From Methylobacterium hispanicum (lineage in GTDB: Bacteria > Pseudomonadota > Alphaproteobacteria > Rhizobiales > Beijerinckiaceae), in the NCBI RefSeq assembly GCF_022179285.1, contig NZ_BPQO01000004.1, positions 186,001-250,000 of the forward strand: DNA of 64,000 bases, written 5' to 3'. Shown here piece by piece: positions 1 through 8,287 of this stretch. Every line of letters starts with the position of its first letter. Position 1 is the first letter of the stretch. The notes beneath the pieces are model-generated. The model searched no databases. It worked only from the letters and a program-made list of their open reading frames with translations, and was not told where the DNA came from. Both the position numbers and the translations under genes were made by a program.

Positions 1-625
1 CGTATGTGAGGGCGGCGGCGCGTAGCACGGTGCGGGCGCCGGGCAGGTCGCCCGCGTCGAGGAAGCGACCCGTCTCCAGGATGGGCAGGGCCCGGCGGAA
101 GCTGGCGTCGAACTCGACCGGCAGCGTCAAGATATTGAACATGAGGCGAACGCCAAGAAGCGCGATGCCGACACCCACCTGCAGGGCGAGCAGAGCCGGC
201 GAATGGACGAAGGCGAGCACCATGGGCGCGGTCATCATCACCAACGCGGCGGCGATCTCGAAACCCTGAACGATGGGGGCGAACCTCACCCGCGCCGCGA
301 GGAGTCGATCTCCCGCCGCGTGCTGGAGCGCGTGGGCGACCTCGTGCGCCGCGACCGCGACCGCCGTGATCGAGCGGCCGTCATGATTCCCTGGTGACAG
401 CCGCACGACGTTCGCGACCGGATCGTAGTGGTCCGCTGGCGCGATCTCGACGAGGACGTGCTCCAGCCGCGCCAGGTCGAGCAGGTGGCGGGCGAGCTCG
501 CCGCCGGTCCCGGGCAAGTCCGGCCGCTCGGTGGCGTGTTGCTGCATTGCCCGGCGCACCCACCAATGGGGGCCGAACACCAGACCGAACAGGAGGGCGG
601 CGCCAAGCGCGAGGAGGATGGGCAC
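1..625 (-). CDS. Zinc metallopeptidase, YugP type (partial, C-terminus off the left edge)
   Basis: Membrane-bound neutral zinc peptidase of the YugP (Zn_peptidase_2) family; its substrates are unknown. The minus-strand reading starts VPILLALGAALLFG (first membrane segment) and continues with an HPE-like RPDLPGTGGELA region. It contains the metal-binding motif HEVAHALQH (about residues 85-93), followed by two hydrophobic segments (FEIAAALVMMTAPMVLAF; LLALQVGVGIALLGV) and the conserved N-L-P-V-E-F-D-A-S region. I used GTG at 625. The open frame continues upstream to a CTG at 676 with an AGGAGG Shine-Dalgarno 8 bases before it, so the true start may be that CTG. The gene runs off the window, so the last residues are missing. 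Confidence 0.85.
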   Translation of the reverse strand, partial: MPILLALGAALLFGLVFGPHWWVRRAMQQHATERPDLPGTGGELARHLLDLARLEHVLVEIAPADHYDPVANVVRLSPGNHDGRSITAVAVAAHEVAHALQHAAGDRLLAARVRFAPIVQGFEIAAALVMMTAPMVLAFVHSPALLALQVGVGIALLGVRLMFNILTLPVEFDASFRRALPILETGRFLDAGDLPGARTVLRAAALTY

Positions 626-917
626 GAAGGGTATGTATGCACGCGCCCGTATCCAGGAAAGCGCGGCTTGAGGCAGATGCCCGCCCTCCTACAATGGCCT
701 GACAGACGTCAAAGACCGGATTGGGTGGGTTGGCGGGCCTCCGCTCAGGCTTGCGTGAAGCGCTACCACCCGAGGGCAGCCTCGGACGTTGGCGGAACCA
801 TCGCCGCGGCCGTGGACTTTCGCTCCCCGCGCCTAGCCGACTGCCGGGATTCCAGAGGTGTGTTTCGATGCTCGCCAAGGCAGTTCACCGTTCGGCAGCG
901 GCTACGGAATCGCGTCT

Positions 918-1364
918 GTGACCGCGCTCCTCGCCTGGGCCTTCGCCGTCGCCGCTGGCGCCCTCGTCACCGTCCAGGCCGGTGCCAATGCCGAACTCAA
1001 GCGCGGCCTCGGCGAGCCGGTACCGGCCCTCATCGTCAACTACCTGCTTGGGCTCAGCGTGGTGGTGGCCTACTTCCTGGCCATGCGGATCTCCTGGCCC
1101 TCCTTCGAGAAGATGGGGGCGGTGCCCTGGTGGGCTTGGTTCGGCGGTCTGGCCGGCTCGGCCTACGGCGTTGCGGCGATCCTGCTGGCCGGCCGGCTCG
1201 GAGCGGCGACCCTGATGGCGCTGGTGTTGACCGGCCAACTCGTGGCTTCGGTCATCCTCGACCATTTCGGCTGGGTCGGCTTCGAGGTGCACCAAGCGAG
1301 CATCGGGCGCATCTTTGGCTGCCTGCTGATGCTGGCAGGTCTCGCCTGCATCAGTGTGTTCTGA
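918..1364 (+). CDS. DMT-type transporter, YdcZ family
   Basis: Small inner-membrane protein of the drug/metabolite transporter superfamily, YdcZ (DUF606) branch; substrate unknown. About 148 residues in five hydrophobic helices, as is usual for YdcZ half-size members. The QAGANAELKRGLG segment after the first helix and the GGLAGSAYGVAAILLAGRLGAA region are typical. The in-frame GTG at 918 (VTALLAWAFAV) places the first helix at the N-terminus; a longer reading from GTG 858 adds a polar stretch unlike the family. No neighbour suggests a substrate. Confidence 0.8.
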   Translation: MTALLAWAFAVAAGALVTVQAGANAELKRGLGEPVPALIVNYLLGLSVVVAYFLAMRISWPSFEKMGAVPWWAWFGGLAGSAYGVAAILLAGRLGAATLMALVLTGQLVASVILDHFGWVGFEVHQASIGRIFGCLLMLAGLACISVF

Positions 1365-1544
1365 CGCCTCCGCACGACCCGAGTTCGTCGCGAGCGGCAG
1401 GCCACGATACGCCTCGGTGTCGCCGATGCTTGATCCCGCTGGGACCGGGGACGTCCCAGCTAGGCTAGGCTTGCTCGGTGCTCGGACGCCGGAACGCTCC
1501 TGTCGCGGCAGGGGTTCTTCTGCCCATCAACCAAGAGCACCAGC

Positions 1545-1832
1545 ATGCGACTTGTCGGACACGCCGCGGCCATCGCCATCGTCACGCTCATGGGCGCCGG
1601 GGCCGCGGAGGCGAAAGGCTGCATCAAGGGCGCGATCATCGGCGGCTTGGCAGGCCACTACCTGGCGGAACGTGGCGTCGTCGGCGCCGTAGCGGGCTGC
1701 CTCGGCGGCCGCTATCTGGCCAACCGTCAAGCCCGGCGCCAGCGCGAGATCGACTACGGTTCCCGCGTTCAGCCGCGCGGCGCCGGGTACGGTGCCCCGC
1801 AAGCCTATCCGCAGCGATCCTACGGCTACTGA
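1545..1832 (+). CDS. Small exported glycine-zipper protein
   Basis: 95 residues with a signal peptide (MRLVGHAAAIAIVTLMGAGAAEA) predicted to be cut after AEA. A glycine-zipper hydrophobic stretch follows (GAIIGGLAGHYLAERGVVGAVAGCLGG), then a Gln/Arg/Tyr-rich tail ending in SYGY. Glycine-zipper proteins of this size usually associate with the outer membrane or periplasm. Its exact role cannot be read from sequence. The glycine/tyrosine-rich exported protein at 59162 is similar in style but not obviously homologous. Confidence 0.75.
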   Translation: MRLVGHAAAIAIVTLMGAGAAEAKGCIKGAIIGGLAGHYLAERGVVGAVAGCLGGRYLANRQARRQREIDYGSRVQPRGAGYGAPQAYPQRSYGY

Positions 1833-1912
1833 GCGACCGCGCGGTAACGCCGGGCGGGGCGGCTGTTGGAGCATTCCCCGCTCATCCTAGAAGCTCACGA
1901 CCTCGCGGTATC

Positions 1913-2434
1913 ATGGACCTCGACGCGATCCGGCAGTGGGCGCTGGCCTTCATCGAGGCCCACAAGGCCTGGGCGCCGCTGATCGCCGGGGTACTTGCCT
2001 TCTGCGAGTCGGTCGCCTTCCTTTCCTTCCTGGTGCCGGCGACCGTGATCCTGCTCGCGCTCGGGCCGATGATCGCGGCAGCCGACGTCTCGTTCTGGCC
2101 GGTGGTGCTCTGCGCCGCGATAGGGGCGGCGCTAGGCGATTGGATCTCCTACGAGTTCGGGCACTACTTCAAGGACGACGCCAAGCGGATGTGGCCTATG
2201 CGGCGCTACCCCGCGGCCGTGGCACGCGCGGAGGCATTCTGCGGCCGATGGGGCGCGGGGGCGGTGGCTCTCGGACGCTTCTTCGGACCGATCCGGGCCG
2301 TGATCCCGCTGGTAGCCGGCGTCTTCGGCGTACGCCGCCTGCCGTTCCAGGTCGCGAACATCGCCTCGGCATTGGTTTGGGCGTTCATCCTGATCGCGCC
2401 GGGCGCCGGGCTGATGACGTGGTGGCAAGGCTGA
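1913..2434 (+). CDS. DedA family membrane protein
   Basis: 173-residue inner-membrane protein of the DedA/VTT (SNARE-associated) family; several family members act in phospholipid or undecaprenyl-phosphate translocation. Visible hallmarks are an acidic residue in helix 1 (AFCESVAFLSFLVPA), G-A-A-L-G-D-W-I-S-Y-E-F-G-H, and F-x-R-[F/R]-P-[I/G]-R-type motif read here as GRFFGPIRAVIPLVAG. It ends in a hydrophobic helix and GAGLMTWWQG. At 173 aa it is slightly short for DedA (about 200). ATG 1913 is the only sensible start. Confidence 0.88.
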   Translation: MDLDAIRQWALAFIEAHKAWAPLIAGVLAFCESVAFLSFLVPATVILLALGPMIAAADVSFWPVVLCAAIGAALGDWISYEFGHYFKDDAKRMWPMRRYPAAVARAEAFCGRWGAGAVALGRFFGPIRAVIPLVAGVFGVRRLPFQVANIASALVWAFILIAPGAGLMTWWQG

Positions 2435-2526
2435 CGGCGAGTGCGAAGGCCGACTTCCAAAGGTGACGTGCAGGCGTGCTGCGAGAAGGTCGGTAGGCCT
2501 TCGGTCCGTTGACGCCCATGCTTCTG

Positions 2527-2940
2527 TCAGGGACGAGGGGCTGAGACGTCTGCGGCATGGTCCACGATGTGCCGCATAACCGTGAACGCATATTGGTTGA
2601 CGGCTGCAAGGACCTCGTCGAAGTCCGGCTGGGGTACGTTGCGGTAATCGGCGCCGGTGTTGCGGATGTGGGATTCGATCTGCACGAAGTGACCCTCGTT
2701 GTGGCGGCGGACATGCTCGAGGGCCGCCACGTGGTACTCGCTGCCTTCGGCTGCCCGGCGGCAGACGATGTCCCATGCGGCTGCGTCGTAGGGGAGCCTG
2801 CCGAACACGTCGATCATCTCGATCCGGGCCTCGACACATGCATCGTTGAAGACCGCCCAGCCCTCGCGCGAGCAGAGGTTCGCATCCGGCGGCATCGTGT
2901 CGTCATCCTCTATGCAGGGGTCCCACGAATGTCCGTCCAT
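2527..2940 (-). CDS. Hypothetical protein
   Basis: 137 residues starting at MDGHSWDPCIEDDDT (ATG at 2940). Longer readings upstream are Arg/Pro-rich and look non-coding. The protein is polar and mostly helical, with three Cys (C9, C24, C32 region) and many His/Glu in the C-terminal half (YHVAALEHVRRHNEGHFVQIESHI). No signal peptide and no family recognised. It lies convergent to dedA. Confidence 0.6.
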   Translation of the reverse strand: MDGHSWDPCIEDDDTMPPDANLCSREGWAVFNDACVEARIEMIDVFGRLPYDAAAWDIVCRRAAEGSEYHVAALEHVRRHNEGHFVQIESHIRNTGADYRNVPQPDFDEVLAAVNQYAFTVMRHIVDHAADVSAPRP

Positions 2941-3190
2941 CTGTCCCTCCGTCTGCGGGACGAGGATGCGAGGGCATGGTGCAAACCGCAAACCGGAAGG
3001 AGCGGGGTGGCCGGATGAGGCCACCTGCCCCCCACGCGAAGCAGTAGCAGCGATACCGGGCGGCCCGTCGGAGATCCTCACGATTGCAGCGATCCTTCGG
3101 ACGTGTCGAGTTCCTAGGATCGGTACCCCGGGCGGCTCGCGGACACGCGGGATCCGCCGCGCCAACGCATCCCGATCACTGGCCCCCGCC

Positions 3191-3604
3191 TTATCGTAAC
3201 AGGTCGCAGACGTAGTGACGCCCTTCGTGGTTGAGCGTGAAGGCACCGAACCCTCTGGAGAAGGCCCAAGTCGTCTTGCCGTACCCCGTCCTGCGGAAGG
3301 CTTCGTCGTAGACGGTCGAAGCGTCGTACGTCGACCCGGACACGTAGCCGCCGCGGAACTGGCTGCCGCCGATCGAGATCACCAAGTCTTCGTAGAGGAC
3401 CGCTGTGCCGTCCTGCTCCCGTCGGGACGACGTCGTGCCGGTAAAGTGGATTCTGGCATTCAGGGGCCGCGCGGCCGGGCGGGTCTTCGCCCGAGCGGCA
3501 TTCACGACCTCTCGCCGGCAGGAGAGGGCGTAGTCGCTCTCGGCCGCCGTTGCCGGTGTGCCGGCCAAGGCGGCGGCGCAGAGCAGGAGAGTTCGACGCA
3601 GCAT
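3191..3604 (-). CDS. Hypothetical exported protein
   Basis: 137 residues. The N-terminus MLRRTLLLCAAALAGTPATAA is a clear signal peptide, so the product is probably periplasmic. The mature part is mixed alpha/beta with a Gly/Tyr/Ser-rich middle (GGSQFRGGYVSGSTYDAS), one Cys early (LSCRRE) and one at the end (YVCDLLR), which could form a disulfide. It is the last of three same-strand genes (5103 to 3191), 12 bases after its neighbour, suggesting one operon of secreted proteins. Function unknown. Confidence 0.7.
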   Translation of the reverse strand: MLRRTLLLCAAALAGTPATAAESDYALSCRREVVNAARAKTRPAARPLNARIHFTGTTSSRREQDGTAVLYEDLVISIGGSQFRGGYVSGSTYDASTVYDEAFRRTGYGKTTWAFSRGFGAFTLNHEGRHYVCDLLR

Positions 3605-3616
3605 GAGGGCTCCGGG

Positions 3617-4774
3617 TCAGCAGCCGTTCGAGGGCTTGATGCGGGCGATCAGGAGCGATCCGCCCTCGCGCTTGGTCGAGACGACGGCATGTCCGTCGCA
3701 GAGGTTGCCGTTCGGCTTGCGGTAGCGATAGCGGACTTCGACGTCGCCCCCGCCCATCGGTGCGGCGGCGACGAGACGAAGCGGCTCGCGCAGGCTTCCG
3801 TAGAACCGCGCGATCGAGGCCGGCGCATAGGGGCCGGACGACCGGCGCTCGGGAACTACGAGACCGGATGCGGCCCCGCCGTCGGCACGTCCCAGGGCCT
3901 CGTAGAAAGCCCGCACGGTGGCGAGCCCGCCGTCGCCGGCGGAGGAGGTCTGCCGCGCCTCGCCGCGACCTGGGCCGGGCCGGAGGCCGTCGAGGAACCC
4001 GATGGCCACGGCGGTATGGACGCGTCGGTCCAGGCGGGCGGTCAGCTGAACGAGGTACGGGTCGCCTTCGCTGGAAATGCGGTAGGCGACTGCGCCGGAG
4101 ACGGGCTCGGGCGCATACGGACCTGGGCCCTGGCGGCCGAGGCCCTGGACGCCGCCGGGCGTCTCGAAGGCGACCACTCCGTCGCCGAGGCGCTCGATGC
4201 GGTCGCTCGGCCAAGGGACGTTCGAGAAGGGGCCGTCGTCGATGCCTTCGGCTTTGACCTGGTCGGCGAATGCCCTCGCCTGCGGGAACAGCCTACCTGC
4301 GGTCCGGGCGACTTCGAAGCGGCCGGACGTGCCGCCGTCGGAGAAGGTGCGCAGGACGAAAGGTCCGCGGTAGGACGCATCGCGCGGGTCGCCTGAGGCT
4401 CCCGGGGGCTGGACGACCAGGACGTCGCCGTTGGAGCCGTAGAGACCGTGGCAGGACCAGCCGCGGGGGGCAAGGACCCCGCTCCTGCCTTCGGCGTGCG
4501 TCGTGTAGAAGGCCAGCCCCTCAGCGGAGCCCAGGGGAAGGCCGAGCCGTTTGCTCGGCGGCAGGTCGGGAGGGTCGACGGGGCCGCCCTGGCCGTCCTG
4601 GGGGCAAGCGACCTGCGGCACCTCCGCGCTCGCCAACGGGGGCTGCTCCGAGATCTGCCCCAGGGAGAGCCGGAACCTGTCGACCGGGCCGTCCTGCTGC
4701 GCCCACGCGGGCAGGACGTTGCAGAGCACGGCGAATGCGGCGGCGACGCGGGCGATCGGCATCGCCCCGATCAC
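3617..4774 (-). CDS. Hypothetical exported protein, translationally coupled to the SH3 gene
   Basis: 385 residues with signal peptide (MPIARVAAAFAVLCNVLPAWA). The mature protein is Pro/Gly-rich at first, then a globular domain with SCHGLYGS near residue 110. The last ~120 residues have a SnoaL/NTF2-like look (LATVRAFYEALGRADGGAASGLVV ... ARFYGSLREPLRLV ... VEVRYRYRKPNGNLCDG), often fused to SH3 or secreted proteins. The GTG at 4774 overlaps the stop of the upstream SH3 gene by 4 bases (GTGA); ATG at 4762 is the alternative. Function unknown. Confidence 0.7.
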   Translation of the reverse strand: MIGAMPIARVAAAFAVLCNVLPAWAQQDGPVDRFRLSLGQISEQPPLASAEVPQVACPQDGQGGPVDPPDLPPSKRLGLPLGSAEGLAFYTTHAEGRSGVLAPRGWSCHGLYGSNGDVLVVQPPGASGDPRDASYRGPFVLRTFSDGGTSGRFEVARTAGRLFPQARAFADQVKAEGIDDGPFSNVPWPSDRIERLGDGVVAFETPGGVQGLGRQGPGPYAPEPVSGAVAYRISSEGDPYLVQLTARLDRRVHTAVAIGFLDGLRPGPGRGEARQTSSAGDGGLATVRAFYEALGRADGGAASGLVVPERRSSGPYAPASIARFYGSLREPLRLVAAAPMGGGDVEVRYRYRKPNGNLCDGHAVVSTKREGGSLLIARIKPSNGC

Positions 4775-5103
4775 TCGGTCATGTCGTCGGGGTAGCTGCG
4801 CCCGCGCCGGATCGCCGGCCCGTCGACAACGACGTAGCGGCGATCGATCCAGCCTTCGACACGGCGGTGGCTGACGAAGATCCAGTTGCCGACGCGGTCC
4901 CCGTTGGGGGCTACCCCGCGCCCGTCCGGCGGGATGATGCCGACGATCCTGGCCCCGGGGGAGGGGTACTCGCGGACGTTGAGGACGTCGTTCGGGGCCA
5001 CGCCGACAACGCGCATGGCGGTCTGGGCCGAGGAGGGAGCAGCTGCCGCGCTCAGCAGGGCGAGCGCGGCGAGGAATGCACGTGCAGTGATCGAACCAAG
5101 CAT
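4771..5103 (-). CDS. Exported SH3-domain protein
   Basis: 110 residues from MLGSITARAFLAALALLSAAAAPSSAQ (signal peptide). A bacterial SH3 (SH3b) domain follows: V-L-N-V-R-E-Y-P-S-P-G-A and GVAPNGDRVGNWIFVSHRRVEGWIDRRYV are the usual 'LNVRxxPs ... W.yV...gGWv..ryl' pattern. Such domains typically bind peptidoglycan or proteins in the periplasm. First gene of the 5103-3191 cluster; its stop overlaps the next start. Confidence 0.78.
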   Translation of the reverse strand: MLGSITARAFLAALALLSAAAAPSSAQTAMRVVGVAPNDVLNVREYPSPGARIVGIIPPDGRGVAPNGDRVGNWIFVSHRRVEGWIDRRYVVVDGPAIRRGRSYPDDMTE

Positions 5104-5257
5104 CTGTTCGGCGTCTCCGGCCGATGCGGTGGGCACTTCAGGTAGCACGGGCGCGGTTTCGAGGACGTTGATGCAGACTCCCAAAACGAGACGGCCCCGG
5201 AAAACTCTCAAGCGATCCGTCGGACGAGGTACGCAACCGCACCGATCGGCGTGGACG

Positions 5258-5746
5258 TTACAGGTGGCGCGCGGCAGGATCCTGAGCCCGCAGGCAGGCG
5301 AAGAGGACGCCGACGGGCTCCGCGGCGCCGCGGGCATCGTCCAGGCAGGCCTTCCGGACGTCCGCCGTGGCCGAACTCCAGGCCTCGAGCGCGAGAGGGC
5401 GCAGCGTGGTTTCGGATCCGACGCAGCCCTTGGTCAGGGCTCCGGTGCGGGAGCAGGCTTCGACGGACATGTCCCGTGTGATCGGCAGCGCGTCTCTGCG
5501 CCGACCCACATCACTGGACGACGGGGTGGATGACTGCTGCCCGGCGGCAAGGCGTGCCCGCCTTTCGTCCGGATCCGATCGAGATGCGATCCCGATCACG
5601 ACGATGACGCCCAAAAGGAACGATGCAAATCCGGGTAACGCTCTGCCGGCGCGAAGTCGGTCGAGGAAGGATCCGATCTCGTCGCGATCTCGATGGAGCA
5701 TCGTCATCCGCATTTCAAGGCGCGGACGCGCCGCGCACCCTTCCAT
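5258..5746 (-). CDS. Hypothetical single-pass membrane protein
   Basis: 162 residues with one clear membrane helix (GFASFLLGVIVVIGIASRS, about residues 39-57). The C-terminal part carries four Cys (ACSRTGALTKGC, KACLDDARG, LFACLRAQD) that probably lies outside the cytoplasm. The start is uncertain: ATG 5746 is used, and ATG 5713 or 5707 would remove a basic leader. No family recognised. Confidence 0.5.
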   Translation of the reverse strand: MEGCAARPRLEMRMTMLHRDRDEIGSFLDRLRAGRALPGFASFLLGVIVVIGIASRSDPDERRARLAAGQQSSTPSSSDVGRRRDALPITRDMSVEACSRTGALTKGCVGSETTLRPLALEAWSSATADVRKACLDDARGAAEPVGVLFACLRAQDPAARHL

Positions 5747-5961
5747 GGCATGGCCGCCATCCGCGGGACCAGCGCAGATGGACCGAGTCGGGATCTCCGG
5801 CCCGCATATTCCGTCGGCTCCTTCAGAGAAGGTAAAAGATCTCCGAACGTGGGCGCGTCCGCGGACGGAACATCCGGCCTGAGAGCCGTAGGAGCCGATG
5901 TGGGATGCCTCTTGCGAAGGAGCGCATAATCTAGTTCCTTCCCTGTTGCAGGAGACCCGCG

Positions 5962-6432
5962 ATGTCGAGAACAGCCAAGCCCCCGACCGCGGCCGAACAC
6001 GCGCGTACCCAACGCCTTCGTGCTTTCGGATCCCTGGTCATGTTCGCCTGTCTGGGAATTCTCGGTCTCGTATTGGTCAGCGTCGGCGGTGCGTGGCTCT
6101 GGTACGCTTCCAAAGGCAAGGTCTCGGACCTCGCGCTCATGGCGAAGCACGGCACCCTGAATACGCCGAAGGACTCGCTCGGCGACGCCTACGAGGATTT
6201 CTTCGACACGCCCGGCAAGCTGGACAAGGAGCGGGCGGAGGAGGAGCGCGAACGGATCAAGGCGGATGCCGTGCGGCAACTTCGCGAAGAGATCCGGAAA
6301 CAGGATCCGCGCGTCGCCCACATCCAGGCCCTGCGCGAGCGGATCGAGAAATGGAAGGCCGAGCGGGCGAGCCAGGGCGACGAGGGCGGCGTCACCTTCC
6401 GCAAGATCGAGGGCGGGTTCGGCGGGCGCTGA
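5962..6432 (+). CDS. Hypothetical membrane-anchored coiled-coil protein
   Basis: 156 residues. A short basic N-terminus precedes one hydrophobic helix (LVMFACLGILGLVLVSVGGAWLWY, about 26-49). The soluble part is Lys/Glu-rich and predicted coiled coil (KLDKERAEEERERIKADAVRQL...), ending FRKIEGGFGGR. ATG 5962 follows a purine-rich CAGGAGACC. Function unknown. Confidence 0.65.
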   Translation: MSRTAKPPTAAEHARTQRLRAFGSLVMFACLGILGLVLVSVGGAWLWYASKGKVSDLALMAKHGTLNTPKDSLGDAYEDFFDTPGKLDKERAEEERERIKADAVRQLREEIRKQDPRVAHIQALRERIEKWKAERASQGDEGGVTFRKIEGGFGGR

Positions 6433-6458
6433 CGCATCGTCAACCATCAGGCATCGAT

Positions 6459-6474
6459 TCCATTCCTTCGATCG
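6459..6474 (+). repeat. 16-base motif TCCATTCCTTCGATCG, copy 1
   Basis: This 16-mer is identical to the copy at 43737-43752. A 13-base match lies in reverse orientation at 39941-39953, and a shorter one (GTTCCTTCGATC) at 13881. Here it lies 61 bases upstream of the adenine methyltransferase start. It could be an operator, a promoter part or a small dispersed repeat. Confidence 0.45.
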
Positions 6475-6534
6475 CGGCTTCGGTATAGCGTTGCGGATCC
6501 GCCGCCTCTGCGCGGCCACGGACCGATCCGCCGC

Positions 6535-7272
6535 ATGAGCGAGACCTTGGGCATCGGCGGCCATCAGCGGCCGCGGAACGCACGCACCGACACGTGGCTC
6601 ACGCCGCCCGCCATCCTGCAGGCGCTCGGCCCCTTCGACCTCGATCCCTGCGCGGCCCCCGATCCGAAGCCTTGGGCGACCGCCCGGACGCACTACACGT
6701 GGCCGGCGCAGGACGGTCTGCTCCTCCCTTGGCATGGGCGCGTCTGGCTCAATCCACCCTACGGCCGCGCGCTCGGCACGTGGCTGGCGAAGATGGCGCG
6801 GCACGGCTGCGGAACGGCTTTCACCTTCGCTCGGACGGAGACGAAAGCCTTCTTCGACAACGTCTGGAACGAAGCCGACGCCATCCTCTTCCTGAAAGGG
6901 CGCGTCAGCTTTCACCACGCCGACGGTACGCAGGCAAGGAACGGCGGCGCACCGAGCGTGATCATCGCCTACGGCGTGGACGACGTCGAACGCCTCTTGG
7001 AAAGCGGGATCGAGGGCAAGTTGCTGGCCTTGAAGCGGCCCGTCATGATCCATCTTGCCTTGCAGGATCCGCCGTTGCCCGCATGGCGGGAGGTCGTCGT
7101 CCAGGCGATCCGTTCGCTCGGCGGCCGTGCCAGTCTACGCGGGCTCTACGAAGCCCTCGAGCACCATCCCAAGGCCAAAGCCAACGGCCGTCACTGGCAG
7201 GCGAAGATCCGGCAGACAGTCAGAACCGTTGCGGAGCGGACCGGCTCGGGCCAGTATCGACTGCAGCTTTGA
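6535..7272 (+). CDS. Phage-type DNA N6-adenine methyltransferase (Dam-like)
   Basis: 245 residues. The first ~150 match the phage N-6-adenine methyltransferase family (PF05869): D-T-W-L-T-P-P near residue 20, F-D-L-D-P-C-A near 34 (SAM-binding side), and the catalytic motif NPPYGR near 75, followed by W-L-A-K-M and FLKGRVSFHHADG. It would methylate adenine in DNA with S-adenosylmethionine. The last ~75 residues (REVVVQAIRSLGGRASLRGLYEAL ... RTVAERTGSGQYRLQL) look like a winged helix, an addition not present in the minimal phage enzymes. No restriction partner is adjacent, so it is an orphan methyltransferase, probably of phage origin. Confidence 0.85.
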   Translation: MSETLGIGGHQRPRNARTDTWLTPPAILQALGPFDLDPCAAPDPKPWATARTHYTWPAQDGLLLPWHGRVWLNPPYGRALGTWLAKMARHGCGTAFTFARTETKAFFDNVWNEADAILFLKGRVSFHHADGTQARNGGAPSVIIAYGVDDVERLLESGIEGKLLALKRPVMIHLALQDPPLPAWREVVVQAIRSLGGRASLRGLYEALEHHPKAKANGRHWQAKIRQTVRTVAERTGSGQYRLQL

Positions 7273-7306
7273 AGCGAACTACGCAAGGAACGAACGGAGC
7301 TCGCAC

Positions 7307-7636
7307 ATGAACCGATATGGTCGCTGCGCTGCAGCTTGTCTCGTCCCCACGGCGCTTGTGGCGCAGTTCACGCGCGATGCCTTCGCGGACGCCGGCATCG
7401 TCGGTCCCGTCTTCAGGCAGCTGCTCATGGAGGGTGACCCGGCACCGAAAAACGCCGAGGTCGACACCTTGCGTGACGGGAAGGGACGTCTTCGGCCGCG
7501 GGTCGTCATGGATCAGGCGACGTGCGATGGCGCGTGGGCGGGGATCGCCCAGGAAGAGGCGGTCGGCGATCCGAAACGGATCGATCTCGCAAAGGAACGG
7601 GCCGTGAAGCTCGGCTGCCTCAAAGCAAGGCCGTGA
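7307..7636 (+). CDS. Hypothetical exported protein
   Basis: 109 residues from ATG 7307, 34 bases after the methyltransferase and with GGAGC ahead of it. The N-terminus (MNRYGRCAAACLVPTALVAQ) is a weak signal peptide. The mature part has two Cys (QATCDGAW, KLGCLKARP), consistent with one disulfide. The ending K-L-G-C resembles K-R-L-G-C-A-P of the next gene (7667-8014), so the two may be distant relatives. Function unknown. Confidence 0.6.
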   Translation: MNRYGRCAAACLVPTALVAQFTRDAFADAGIVGPVFRQLLMEGDPAPKNAEVDTLRDGKGRLRPRVVMDQATCDGAWAGIAQEEAVGDPKRIDLAKERAVKLGCLKARP

Positions 7637-7666
7637 CGCCTCCCGCGAAGTGGGTTTGAGACCGAA

Positions 7667-8014
7667 ATGAGAACGCTCCCTCTGCTCCTCCTGGCGGCCT
7701 CCCTGTCGGTGGTCGGATCCAGAGGAGCATCAGCCCAGCAGAATGCTGCGGTCATCGTCACTTGGATGCTGATGCAGCAGACGATGCCTACGATGATGCT
7801 GTCGTTGGAGGACGCTGCCCCGAAGGTGATGCCGTGCTCGGTGACGCCCCTGCCTGACGGACGATGTCCCGACGCCAATATCAGGGATCTGGCTTCCCCC
7901 TCCTGCGCCTCCGTGCTCGCTTCCCTGGCGAATACGGACAGGTCTGATTGGGAAAGCAGACGGCGGCACGTCGAGAACGCGAAGCGCCTCGGATGCGCGC
8001 CCTATCAGCGCTGA
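7667..8014 (+). CDS. Hypothetical exported protein
   Basis: 115 residues with signal peptide MRTLPLLLLAASLSVVGSRGASA (cut before QQNAA). A Met-rich stretch (WMLMQQTMPTMMLSLEDAA) precedes a region with four Cys (PCSV, GRCPDA, SCASVL, LGCAP). It is probably periplasmic and disulfide-bonded. It follows the 7307 gene by 30 bases in the same direction. The 270 bases after it hold no gene I can support. Confidence 0.6.
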   Translation: MRTLPLLLLAASLSVVGSRGASAQQNAAVIVTWMLMQQTMPTMMLSLEDAAPKVMPCSVTPLPDGRCPDANIRDLASPSCASVLASLANTDRSDWESRRRHVENAKRLGCAPYQR

Positions 8015-8287
8015 CGCGGGAGGCATCGGTCGATCCCGGTGCGCCGAAAGGCCGGAACGCAGTTTCCCCGCAGGTCGGCGACCCTGTCCCGCCGGCTTTC
8101 CGATAGGCTCTCGAACAGGAGCCGAGGTCGGCGGCCGGCTCGGGCCACCGAGGATCCGGACGGCGGCTCCGGATCGCTGCATGCGTTGCAGTACGCGCTC
8201 GCCGTGTGAAATCGCAACGCGTTACGAACGAAGGTCCAGCATTCTGCCTCCGCGGCCGTTTGCCGACCGCGCCGAGCCTTTAGGGCC

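Noticed and set aside
5704..7053. 449-codon minus-strand frame across the methyltransferase
   Set aside because: It is antisense to NPPY-containing coding sequence and to the gene at 5962; no motif or signal of its own.
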